NCBI RefSeq assembly: GCF_030064675.1 | Contig: NZ_CP116413.1 | Span: 5,364,001-5,428,000 of the forward strand | Length of the DNA stretch: 64,000 nucleotides | Direction: 5' to 3' | From: Crossiella sp. CA-258035 | Lineage (GTDB): Bacteria > Actinomycetota > Actinomycetes > Mycobacteriales > Pseudonocardiaceae | Shown: one piece after another, positions 51,423 to 58,684 of the stretch | How the letters are laid out: the number at the start of each line of letters is the position of its first letter | Numbering within the stretch: the first letter of the stretch is position 1 | The notes under the pieces: model-generated | Database searches by the model: none | Told to the model about the DNA's origin: nothing | The model's input: the letters and a program-made list of their open reading frames with translations, nothing else | Position numbers and translations under genes: made by a program

Positions 51423-53162
51423 ATGTGCCGGATCTACGGCTACTTCGGACATGGGTTCCACCCCACCGCACTCGACGGCGCGCGGGACGCCCAGCTCTCC
51501 GGCGGACCGGACGTCCAGCAGCACACCAGCGGCCCGGACTGGGGCATCGGCTGCAACCGTCTGTCCATTCAGGACCCCAGCACCGGCAGGCAGCCATTCC
51601 GCAACGCCGAGGGCACGGTGCACGCGGTGTTCAACGGCGAGATCTACAACTTCCGGGCCATCCGGGCCGAGCTGGCCGCGCACGGCGTGCACGTGGACGG
51701 CGACTCCGACGGCTCGGTCCTGGTGCCCTACTACGAGCTGCACGGGGACCGGTTCACAGAGCGGCTGGAGGGCATGTTCGCCATCGCCGTGGTGGACCTG
51801 CGCCGCGGCCGCGAGCTCAAGCTGTGGTGCGACCACCTCGCGGTGAAGAGCCTGTACTACGCGCACACCCAGGACGGCATCGCCTTCTCCTCCGAGCTGC
51901 GCGGCCTGACCGCGCTGGTGGAGAAGCCCCTGGACGTGGACCCGCTCGCGGTCGACGACTACCTCAACTGGCAGTGCCAGCCCAACGGATCCTCCTGGCA
52001 CACCGGGGTTTCCGCGCTGCACCCCGGCGAGGTGCTGGTCTACGACGGCCGGTCCGCGCGCACCCGGCGGTGGTGGCAGGAGACCGAGCCGGTCACCGAC
52101 GAGGGCAACGACCCCGAGCGCCTGGCCGCGTTGCTGGAACGGGAGGTGGCGCAGATGTCGTTGCAGTCCGCGCCGATCGCGGTGCAGGTCTCCGGTGGCC
52201 TGGACTCCAGCGTGCTGGCCACCCTGCTCAAGCAGCGCCGCGGCGACGTGACCGGCTTCCACGTCACGCACGAGGGCACGCACGACTCCGACGAGCTGGC
52301 CTACGCCAGGGACTCGGCCGCCTTCGCCGGGATTCCCCTTGAGGTGGTGGAGATCCGCGAGGCCGAGCTGCCGGAGCTGATCCCGGCCACGGTGGCCGCC
52401 CTGGGCGCGCCCAACGCCACCCCGCACGCGCTGAGCGCCTACGCGCTGTTCCGGGAGATCTCCGCCGGCGGCTTCCGGGTCTGCTTCGTCGGCGACGGCG
52501 CGGACGAGCAGTTCGGCGGCTACCGGCGCTACAGCACCGCGCTGGCCGCCGATGAGGACAGCTGGGCCGCCCGCTACCTGGACCGGCTTTCCCTTGTGCC
52601 GGAAGCGGAGTACCGGCGGCTCTACACCCCGGAGTACCGCGAGCTGCTCGACTCCAGGGGCAGCAGCAGGCAGCGCGCGCTGGAGCTGCTCGCCCGCCCC
52701 GCGCCCTCCCGGCTGGAGCAGCTGCTCAGCTTCGACCGGCTGCACAAGCTGCCCAGCCTCAACCTGCGCAAGCTGGACCACCTGTCCATGGCGCACGCGG
52801 TGGAGGGCCGGGTGCCCTACTGCCAGCCGGAGGTCACCCGGTTCGCCCGGCGCACCCCGGACACGTGGAAGATCAACGGGTCCAGCCGCAAGAAGATCCT
52901 CTGGGACGCCGGCGCCCGGTCCATCCCGGCCTCGGTCGCGGCCAGGGAGAAGCAGCCGTTCACCTTCCCGGTCAGCGCTTTCATGGCCCCCGGCGGCACG
53001 CTGTGGGACTTCGCCCGCGAGGTGCTCGCCCGGCCCCGGCTGTGCGCCTCGGGCTTCCTCAGCGAGGCCGCCGTGCGCCAGGTGGTCACCGAGCACGGCG
53101 CGGGCCAGGACCACTCGCGACTGCTGTGGGGCCTGATGGTGCTGGAGATCTCCCTGCCCTGA
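51423..53162 (+). CDS. asparagine synthase-like glutamine-dependent amidotransferase
   Basis: 579 residues. The N-terminal glutaminase domain begins MCRIYGYFG, so the catalytic Cys is present, with NGEIYNFRAIR as the second motif. The synthetase domain has the PP-loop SGGLDSSV and FVGDGADEQFGGYRRY. AsnB homologues activate a carboxylate as acyl-adenylate and form an amide; in natural-product loci they amidate, or close lactams as in lasso cyclases. The C-terminus REKQPFTFPVSAFMAPGG departs from housekeeping AsnB. ATG 51423 with GGGGG upstream. Divergent from the kinase pair and closed by a long hairpin. Confidence 0.88.
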   Translation: MCRIYGYFGHGFHPTALDGARDAQLSGGPDVQQHTSGPDWGIGCNRLSIQDPSTGRQPFRNAEGTVHAVFNGEIYNFRAIRAELAAHGVHVDGDSDGSVLVPYYELHGDRFTERLEGMFAIAVVDLRRGRELKLWCDHLAVKSLYYAHTQDGIAFSSELRGLTALVEKPLDVDPLAVDDYLNWQCQPNGSSWHTGVSALHPGEVLVYDGRSARTRRWWQETEPVTDEGNDPERLAALLEREVAQMSLQSAPIAVQVSGGLDSSVLATLLKQRRGDVTGFHVTHEGTHDSDELAYARDSAAFAGIPLEVVEIREAELPELIPATVAALGAPNATPHALSAYALFREISAGGFRVCFVGDGADEQFGGYRRYSTALAADEDSWAARYLDRLSLVPEAEYRRLYTPEYRELLDSRGSSRQRALELLARPAPSRLEQLLSFDRLHKLPSLNLRKLDHLSMAHAVEGRVPYCQPEVTRFARRTPDTWKINGSSRKKILWDAGARSIPASVAAREKQPFTFPVSAFMAPGGTLWDFAREVLARPRLCASGFLSEAAVRQVVTEHGAGQDHSRLLWGLMVLEISLP

Positions 53163-53219
53163 CACGACAAATGGGCCGGGCGGTGGCGAGAACAGCCACT
53201 GCCCCGCCCGTTTGTCGTG
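53163..53219. terminator. long imperfect hairpin terminator
   Basis: The outer arms CACGACAAA and TTTGTCGTG and inner GGGC/GCCC and GTGGC/GCCAC pairings give a ~22-bp stem with single mismatches, between the convergent asparagine-synthase-like and nucleotidyltransferase genes. Confidence 0.85.
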
Positions 53220-53225
53220 CTGGAA

Positions 53226-54347
53226 CTACTTCCGGCCAAGCTCCGGGATGTTGAGGTCACCCTCCAGCTCACGCAGCCGGTGCACGTCGAACATCCGGCG
53301 CACCATCGGCGTCTGCCAGCGGTGCACCACGGTCTTGCCGTCGTCCACCTCGTCCAGGTAGGCCAGGTCGTTGGGGCGCAACGGGTCCAGCAGCTCGGTC
53401 GGCACCCGGCCGGGGAAGATCTCCGCGCAGTGGTGCAGCGCGAAGTAGGCCTCCTTGGTGAAGCCGAGCTGCCCGGCCCGCGCGGCCAGGTCGCTGAAGT
53501 CGTGCTCCCCGGCCAGCAGCGCCAGGATGTCGACCAGCTTGTAGAGCACCAGGTCCTTGAGCGCGAGCACCTCGTTGCGGTGCGCGGCCTCCCTGGCGAA
53601 GTGCAGACAGCTGAAGATCAGCATGTCGGTCGGGGAGATCACGCTGAGCCCGTTGAGCTCGATCCGGTTGTCCAGCAACGCGGATACCGCGGCGTCGCTG
53701 CGGTTGCCGGTCATCAGGTCGATGGAGAAGTGCACGTCCAGGCGGTGGCACTCCAGCACCGAGGCTTCCGGCGTGGGCTTCATGTAGGAGTAGGTCTGGT
53801 GCGAGTGCATGGCCATGAACATGACCTGCCGCCGCGCCGCCGGGCGCACCGAGCTCGTCTCGTAGTCCCAGCTGCCCTGCACGTACCCGGCCTCCTGCAA
53901 CGCCGCGGTGGCCGCGGGCAGCTGCTCCCGGTCCACCAGCAGGTCGTTGTCGTGGAAGGCGCGCATGCCCGGCGAGGGGTAGGCCATCGCGGCCACCGCG
54001 GCGCCCTTGAGCACCGCGCTGCGCACCCCGGCCGCGCTCAGCGCCGCCTGCACTTCGGCGGTGCGCGAGCGCTGCTCCTCGGCCATCAGCTCCTGGCCGG
54101 CCGCGGTGACCTTGAGCGACTTGATGAAGTAGGAGGAGCGCAGGGTCTGCCGGTGCGCGATGACGAAGCGCAGGATGTTGTGCCAGGCCACGCCGATGAC
54201 CCGGTGCACGGTCAGCATGCCCAGCACCTGGTTCCAGTCCAGCGGGGTGTTGAGCAGCTTGAGCATCGCGTCGGCCTCGTCGGGCCGCGGATCGGGCAGG
54301 GACAGCAGGAGGACGAGCTCCGTCTCCTGGGACACCGGTTCGGTCAC
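53226..54347 (-). CDS. nucleotidyltransferase-fold protein (NTP_transf_5)
   Basis: 373 residues. The motif LKGAAVAAMAYPSPGMRAFHDNDLLVD (K-G..Y....R...D.D.LV), seen as GMRAFHDNDLLVD, is that of PF14907 nucleotidyltransferases; ECHRLDVHFSIDL supplies the third acidic residue. Such proteins occur in RiPP and other peptide loci (for instance with HPr-kinase-like proteins in lasso-peptide clusters), where they transfer nucleotides or nucleotide sugars. Last gene of the PhyH-transketolase-HAD operon, 4 bases after the HAD gene. ATG 54347... the frame reads from GTG or ATG there with AAGGGTGG upstream. Activity unproven. Confidence 0.82.
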   Translation of the reverse strand: MTEPVSQETELVLLLSLPDPRPDEADAMLKLLNTPLDWNQVLGMLTVHRVIGVAWHNILRFVIAHRQTLRSSYFIKSLKVTAAGQELMAEEQRSRTAEVQAALSAAGVRSAVLKGAAVAAMAYPSPGMRAFHDNDLLVDREQLPAATAALQEAGYVQGSWDYETSSVRPAARRQVMFMAMHSHQTYSYMKPTPEASVLECHRLDVHFSIDLMTGNRSDAAVSALLDNRIELNGLSVISPTDMLIFSCLHFAREAAHRNEVLALKDLVLYKLVDILALLAGEHDFSDLAARAGQLGFTKEAYFALHHCAEIFPGRVPTELLDPLRPNDLAYLDEVDDGKTVVHRWQTPMVRRMFDVHRLRELEGDLNIPELGRK

Positions 54348-54351
54348 GGTC

Positions 54352-55140
54352 TTACCACCCTTCGGGACGGAAGTCGTGCAGGAATGCGGCGAGGTCGCCG
54401 TCGAGCTTGCGGTCGGCGGCCGCGCTGGCCGCCTCGTCGGCGTGCTGGGTCGCGATGCCGAGGGCGCAGGCCGCCAGCATCGAGGCGTCGGTGGCGGTGT
54501 CGCCGATGGCCATGGTGGCGCTGAGGTCCGGCTCGTTGAACCGCCGGCGCAGGTGCCTGCGCAGCGCGGCGGCCTTGGAGGTGCCGCGCGGGCGCACCAC
54601 GTGCGCGCCGAACGGGCCGATGGTGACCGCCTCGCAGTCCAGCCCCGCCACCATCTCCGGCACCGGGACGCGGCTGCGGAAGATGGTCACCGCGGTGAAC
54701 CACGGGATGTCCGCGGTGCCCTTGCCGGTGACCTCGATCTGCCGCCTTGGCACCCGGTAGGCCATCGCGAACTGGGCCGCGGCCCGCGCGCTGCTGGCGT
54801 AGAACTCGCCGGAGCACTCCGCCACCAGGTCGGTGGCGGAGTCCTCGGCCAGCGTGCGCAGCACCTCGTTCGGGCAGCTCAGTGAGAAGGACAACTCGTT
54901 GACGCCCAAGGCGATCCGCACGTTGCCCTCGCTGAGCAGCACCTCGTCGTCGACCTCGGCGAACAGGTCGTCCAGGTGCCGCAGGTTGCGGAAGGAGCGG
55001 GCCGCCCTGCCGGTGATCACCAGCGGCAGCACCCCGCGCTTGCGCAGTGCCCGCAGTCCGGCCACCACGCCCTCGTAGGGCTCGTCGGCCTCGTCGATCA
55101 GCGTGCCGTCCAGGTCCAGCGCGGCGTACCGGATCCTCAC
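54352..55140 (-). CDS. HAD-superfamily phosphatase (Cof/SPP-like)
   Basis: 262 residues. Motif I is ALDLDGTLID at residues ~6-15 with nucleophile and acid Asp; motif II is VITGRAARSF; motif III Lys is in GTSKAAALRRHL; motif IV is AIGDTATDASMLAACALGIA. The type IIB cap lies between. Probably removes a phosphate from a sugar-like intermediate made by the neighbouring transketolase or kinases. ATG 55140 overlaps the transketolase-C stop (ATGA). Confidence 0.88.
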   Translation of the reverse strand: MRIRYAALDLDGTLIDEADEPYEGVVAGLRALRKRGVLPLVITGRAARSFRNLRHLDDLFAEVDDEVLLSEGNVRIALGVNELSFSLSCPNEVLRTLAEDSATDLVAECSGEFYASSARAAAQFAMAYRVPRRQIEVTGKGTADIPWFTAVTIFRSRVPVPEMVAGLDCEAVTIGPFGAHVVRPRGTSKAAALRRHLRRRFNEPDLSATMAIGDTATDASMLAACALGIATQHADEAASAAADRKLDGDLAAFLHDFRPEGW

Positions 55141-56108
55141 GTCGCCGCGACGGTGGTCGGCACCCGGCCGGCCCCGCGCACCGCCTCCAGCCAGTCCCGC
55201 AGCTCGGGCACGCCCGGGATGTTGAAGTGCCCGTGCAGGTAGTCCGGCGTGCCGACGATGTACGGGTACTCATCCGGCACGCCGACCCGCCGGAACGGGA
55301 CGCCACGGCCGGTCTCCGCGATCGCCTCGGCCACCGCGGTGCCCAGGCCGCCGATCACCGAGTGGTCCTCCAGCGTGATGATCGGCAGTCCCTCGGCCAC
55401 CAGCTCAGCCACCGCGGCGGCGTCGAAGGGCTTGATGCTGGGCATGCTCACCAGCCGCACCCGCAGGCCGGACTCGGCGAACCTGTCCACCCAGTCCCTG
55501 GCCACCGGCAGCATGTTCCCGGTGGCGATCAGCGCCGCGTCCCCGCCGTCGGTGACGGTGATGGCCTTGCCCAGCTGGATCTTGGTGCCGGGAGCGTGGA
55601 TCTCGGGCAGGGCGTGGTTCTCCAGCGCGAAGCGCACGTACACCGGGCCGTCCACCTCGTGCGCCTGGGCCAGCAGCTGCCGGGTCTCGGCCAGGTCGCC
55701 GGGGCAGAGCACGGTCATGTTCGGCAGCGCCCGCATGATGGCCAGGTCCTCGATCGCCAGGTGCGCGATGCCGGAGGCGCTGCGGGACAGCCCGGAGCTG
55801 GTGCCGATCAGCCGCAGCCGGGTCTTGGCGAAGGCGGCGTCCACCCGCACCTGGTCGAAGGGCCGGTAGAGCAGGAAGGTGCTGCAGTTCCACAGGTAGA
55901 CCTGCTTGCCTGCCGAGGCCAGCCCGGCGGCGACCGAGATCGCGTTCTGCTCGGCGATGCCCACGTTGAGGAACCGCTGCGGGTAGGTCTCGATGAACGG
56001 CTCGGTGCCGTTGAGCTTGCCGTCGGCCACGATCAGGTAGGTGTCCCCGAACTCGCGGCCCTTCTCCAGCAACAGGTCTCCGACCGCCTGGCCGACCGTG
56101 GTGGTCAT
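55137..56108 (-). CDS. transketolase C-terminal (pyrimidine-binding) subunit
   Basis: 323 residues from ATG 56108 (ATGA overlap with the N-subunit stop). YPQRFLNVGIAEQNAISVAAGLA carries the catalytic Glu of the TPP pyrimidine domain; seen as VGIAEQNAISVAAGLA. Then SGLSRSASGIAHLAIEDLA and the C-terminal domain with EDHSVIGGLGTAVAEAI. With its neighbour it forms a split transketolase/DXS-like enzyme that moves two-carbon units between sugars; split versions are frequent in secondary metabolism (known generally). Substrate unknown. Confidence 0.9.
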   Translation of the reverse strand: MTTTVGQAVGDLLLEKGREFGDTYLIVADGKLNGTEPFIETYPQRFLNVGIAEQNAISVAAGLASAGKQVYLWNCSTFLLYRPFDQVRVDAAFAKTRLRLIGTSSGLSRSASGIAHLAIEDLAIMRALPNMTVLCPGDLAETRQLLAQAHEVDGPVYVRFALENHALPEIHAPGTKIQLGKAITVTDGGDAALIATGNMLPVARDWVDRFAESGLRVRLVSMPSIKPFDAAAVAELVAEGLPIITLEDHSVIGGLGTAVAEAIAETGRGVPFRRVGVPDEYPYIVGTPDYLHGHFNIPGVPELRDWLEAVRGAGRVPTTVAAT

Positions 56109-56887
56109 CGCAGGCCTCGCAGACTCACGACCAGCTCGCTGAAGGTCAGCCGCCGATAGTGCCAGTCGGGCTCGTGTTCCATCATGGCAACCCCCTTGCC
56201 TTTCACGGTGGTGGCCAGGACGACCTTCGGCCGGTCCTGCGGCGCCCGCAGCGCCTCCTCCAGCTCCTCGACCGAGTGCCCGTCCACCCGGTGCACCTGC
56301 CAGCCGAAGGCGGCGAACTGCTCGTCCAGCTTGCTCTCGATCACCTCGTTGGTGACGAAGGAGCCCTGCAGCCGGTTGTCGTCCACGATGACCACCAGGT
56401 TGTCCAGCTTCAGGGTGGGCGCCAGCATGGCCGCCTCCCAGATCTGGCCCTCCTGGCACTCGCCGTCGCCGACCAGCACGTAGGTGCGGTAGTCCCGGTT
56501 GTCGTGCTTGGCCGCCAGCGCCACCCCGATGCCGATGGAGATGCCGCGGCCCAGCGGACCGGAGTCGGCTTCCAGACCGGGCAGGCCGTAGCGGGCCAGG
56601 ATGGCCGGCACCTCGCCGCCGTCGACGTTGAAGGCGTCCAGGCGCTTGCGGTCGAAGAGCCCGGCCGCGGCCATGGCCAGGTAGATCGCGGCCGCGCAGT
56701 GGCCCTTGCTCGGGATGAAGCGGTCCCGGTCCGGCCAGTCCGGGCGCTCCGGATCCAGCTTCAGCACCCGCATGAACAGGGTGTGGACGATCTCGATCGC
56801 GGACAGGTTGGACGGGATGTGCCCGGTCTCGGCGTGCGCGGTCATCCGGATCGCCTCGCGCCGGAGCTGCTGTGGCGTGGTCATCAC
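56105..56887 (-). CDS. transketolase N-terminal (TPP-binding) subunit
   Basis: 260 residues. The TPP motif GDG-x(n)-N is VLVGDGECQEGQIWEAAM followed by VVIVDDNRLQGS. HAETGHIPSNLSAIEIV and DRFIPSKGHCAAAIYLAM are typical of transketolase N-subunits. The start is GTG 56887 overlapping the PhyH stop as GTGA; ATG 56884 follows directly. It is co-translated with the C-subunit and together they make one active alpha2beta2-type enzyme in the cytoplasm. Confidence 0.9.
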   Translation of the reverse strand: MMTTPQQLRREAIRMTAHAETGHIPSNLSAIEIVHTLFMRVLKLDPERPDWPDRDRFIPSKGHCAAAIYLAMAAAGLFDRKRLDAFNVDGGEVPAILARYGLPGLEADSGPLGRGISIGIGVALAAKHDNRDYRTYVLVGDGECQEGQIWEAAMLAPTLKLDNLVVIVDDNRLQGSFVTNEVIESKLDEQFAAFGWQVHRVDGHSVEELEEALRAPQDRPKVVLATTVKGKGVAMMEHEPDWHYRRLTFSELVVSLRGLR

Positions 56888-57741
56888 CCGTTGCCTCCCG
56901 CTCTGGCCTCGTGGCCCTTGATGCCCTGGCTGGCCCGGCGGCGGCGCATGGTCTCGGCGAGGGAGAGCGGGTGCGCGTCGTCCCAGGCGATGGTGTTGGC
57001 CATCATCTCCCGCACCACCGGCGTCATCCGGTCCAGGTAGCCCTCCTGGCGCATGAACCGCCAGGAGGTGTGCCCGCCGGTGGGCTCGTCGGCGGCCTGC
57101 AGGTTGATGTGCAGGGTGCGGCGCTCGACCCCGGCCGAACCGGAGCCCCGGTGCAGGGTGTGGTGGTTCATGAACAGCACGTCGCCGGCCTTGGCGCGCA
57201 CCACCTTCTCGCCGGGCAGCGTGCCGGTGCCCTTGCTCTCGGCCTGGGCGCGTTCTTCCTCGGTCAGCGGCCGCTTGTGCGAGCCGGGGACCACCCGGAA
57301 GCAGTCGTCGTCGGTGAGGCAGACGTTGAACTGGACGTGGGTGCTGCGGCCGTCCGGGGAGTACCGGTCGGTCTCCATGTTGTCCTTGTGCCAGTTCAGC
57401 TCATAGTCCACTGTGGACGGTTCCCACAGCGCGTGCGCGGTCCAGAAGCGCAGTCTCCCACCCAGCACCGCGTGCACGAAACCCATCACGCCGGGGTGCT
57501 CGAACACCTCGGCGAAGACCGGGTCGTACAGGCTCGGCTCGAAGATGTGGCTGACCCCCCAGGTATCGGTCTCCTGCTCGGTGCGCAGGGTGTACCTGGT
57601 GTCGTAGTCCCCGGGTTTGGCGCGCACCGCGGCCGCGGCACGGTCCACCGCGGCCCGCCAGGTGGCGCGGGTGGACTCCTCGATCACTCCTGGGACTAGG
57701 ACGAATCCTTCGTCCACGAATCCGTGAACGTACTGGTTCAT
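56884..57741 (-). CDS. phytanoyl-CoA dioxygenase-family (PhyH) Fe(II)/2-oxoglutarate oxygenase
   Basis: 285 residues from ATG 57741 with GAGAGG four bases upstream. Metal triad: HxD in NWHKDNMETDRY and the distal His in MNHHTLHRGSG, with the 2-oxoglutarate Arg in RRTLHINL. FRVVPGSHKRPL is the usual PhyH strand. These enzymes hydroxylate, halogenate or desaturate small molecules. First gene of the operon PhyH, transketolase N and C, HAD, NTP_transf_5; the upstream 116 bases contain two short palindromes (TCCACAGTGGA and GTCCATAATGGAC). Confidence 0.9.
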   Translation of the reverse strand: MNQYVHGFVDEGFVLVPGVIEESTRATWRAAVDRAAAAVRAKPGDYDTRYTLRTEQETDTWGVSHIFEPSLYDPVFAEVFEHPGVMGFVHAVLGGRLRFWTAHALWEPSTVDYELNWHKDNMETDRYSPDGRSTHVQFNVCLTDDDCFRVVPGSHKRPLTEEERAQAESKGTGTLPGEKVVRAKAGDVLFMNHHTLHRGSGSAGVERRTLHINLQAADEPTGGHTSWRFMRQEGYLDRMTPVVREMMANTIAWDDAHPLSLAETMRRRRASQGIKGHEARAGGNG

Positions 57742-57857
57742 CTTGCCTCTCCACAGTGGACACAATCCTTGGGTGCGTCGTTCGCATCCTGCCAGTCAGT
57801 CCACTGTTTTCCCACCGTCGCGCGACAACGGCGGAGATCACTGTCCATAATGGACGA

Positions 57858-58544
57858 TCAGCCGACCATCGGTCCCCTGGTGTCCCAGCCCAGTTCGGCC
57901 GTGCCGCGGAAGAACCGGCCGTTGGACCGGTCGGCGGGCAGGGTCAGCAGCTCGACCAGGTTCGCTGCCGCGGGCTCCGGCTCGTGCGGTGCGTCCTCGG
58001 TGCCCATCTCGGTCCGGATCCAGCCCGGGCAGTAGGCGAAGGCCGCCAGGTCGCCTGCGGTGAAGTGCTGCGCCAGCGACAGGATCAACGAGTTGGCCGC
58101 CAGTTTTGATGCGCGGTAGGCGAAGGAGGCCCCGTCGGCGTCCTGGAGCCTGCCCATCCCCGAGGAGACGCAGACGATCCGGCCGCTCCCCCGCGCGATC
58201 ATCGCCGGCGCGTAGGCCTGCACCAGCGCCACCGCGCCGAAGAGGTTGACCTCGAAGGTCTGCCGCAGGTCCTGCGCGGAGAGCGCGAACAGGTCGCCGT
58301 AGCCACGCCGGGGATCGTCCAGGTACACCCCGGCGTTGCTGACCAGCACATCCACCTCAGCCGGGTCGAACGGCCTTGCCACATCGGGGTTTCGCAGGTC
58401 GAGCACCCGGTAGTCATCGACGTCCTGGTGGTCGGGCGAGGCGGCCAGTCCCGCCCCCAGCACCCGGTAGCCCGCGGCGCGCAACGCCCGGCACAGGTGC
58501 CGTCCCAGGCCGCGCGATACTCCGGTGACCAGGACGTTGTGCAT
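57858..58544 (-). CDS. short-chain dehydrogenase/reductase
   Basis: 228 residues. VLVTGVSRGLGRHLCRAL (TGxxxGxG), SNAGVYLDD (NAG), catalytic Ser in VCVSSGMGRL and YRASK. A short SDR with a Trp-rich tail (FFRGTAELGWDTRGP). It lies 116 bases upstream of the PhyH operon on the same strand and downstream of the ABC exporter, with repeat copy C between. Likely part of the same biosynthetic locus, acting on a sugar or alcohol intermediate. ATG 58544. Confidence 0.88.
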   Translation of the reverse strand: MHNVLVTGVSRGLGRHLCRALRAAGYRVLGAGLAASPDHQDVDDYRVLDLRNPDVARPFDPAEVDVLVSNAGVYLDDPRRGYGDLFALSAQDLRQTFEVNLFGAVALVQAYAPAMIARGSGRIVCVSSGMGRLQDADGASFAYRASKLAANSLILSLAQHFTAGDLAAFAYCPGWIRTEMGTEDAPHEPEPAAANLVELLTLPADRSNGRFFRGTAELGWDTRGPMVG

Positions 58545-58566
58545 ACTCGAAGCCTAACCCCCAACC

Positions 58567-58680
58567 CGCCGCCGTGTTGGCCGTTGTCGTACACAGTGTT
58601 GGCCGTTCTGGACGGTGTGTTGGCCGGAGGGCGTACAAGTTCGGCCAACACCCTGTACGACAACGGCCAACACGGTGGGT
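58567..58680. repeat. modular palindromic repeat, copy C (3+2 units)
   Basis: Inner 22-bp perfect inverted repeats (58572-58593 with 58654-58675). The core GTGTTGGCC occurs at 58574, 58596 and 58617, and GGCCAACAC at 58643 and 58665. It begins 4 bases after the reverse-strand TAA of the ABC exporter gene (58685-58687) and lies 23 bases upstream of the SDR start. It is the shortest copy and aligns with the reverse complement of copy A minus one unit. Confidence 0.9.
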
Positions 58681-58684
58681 GGGG

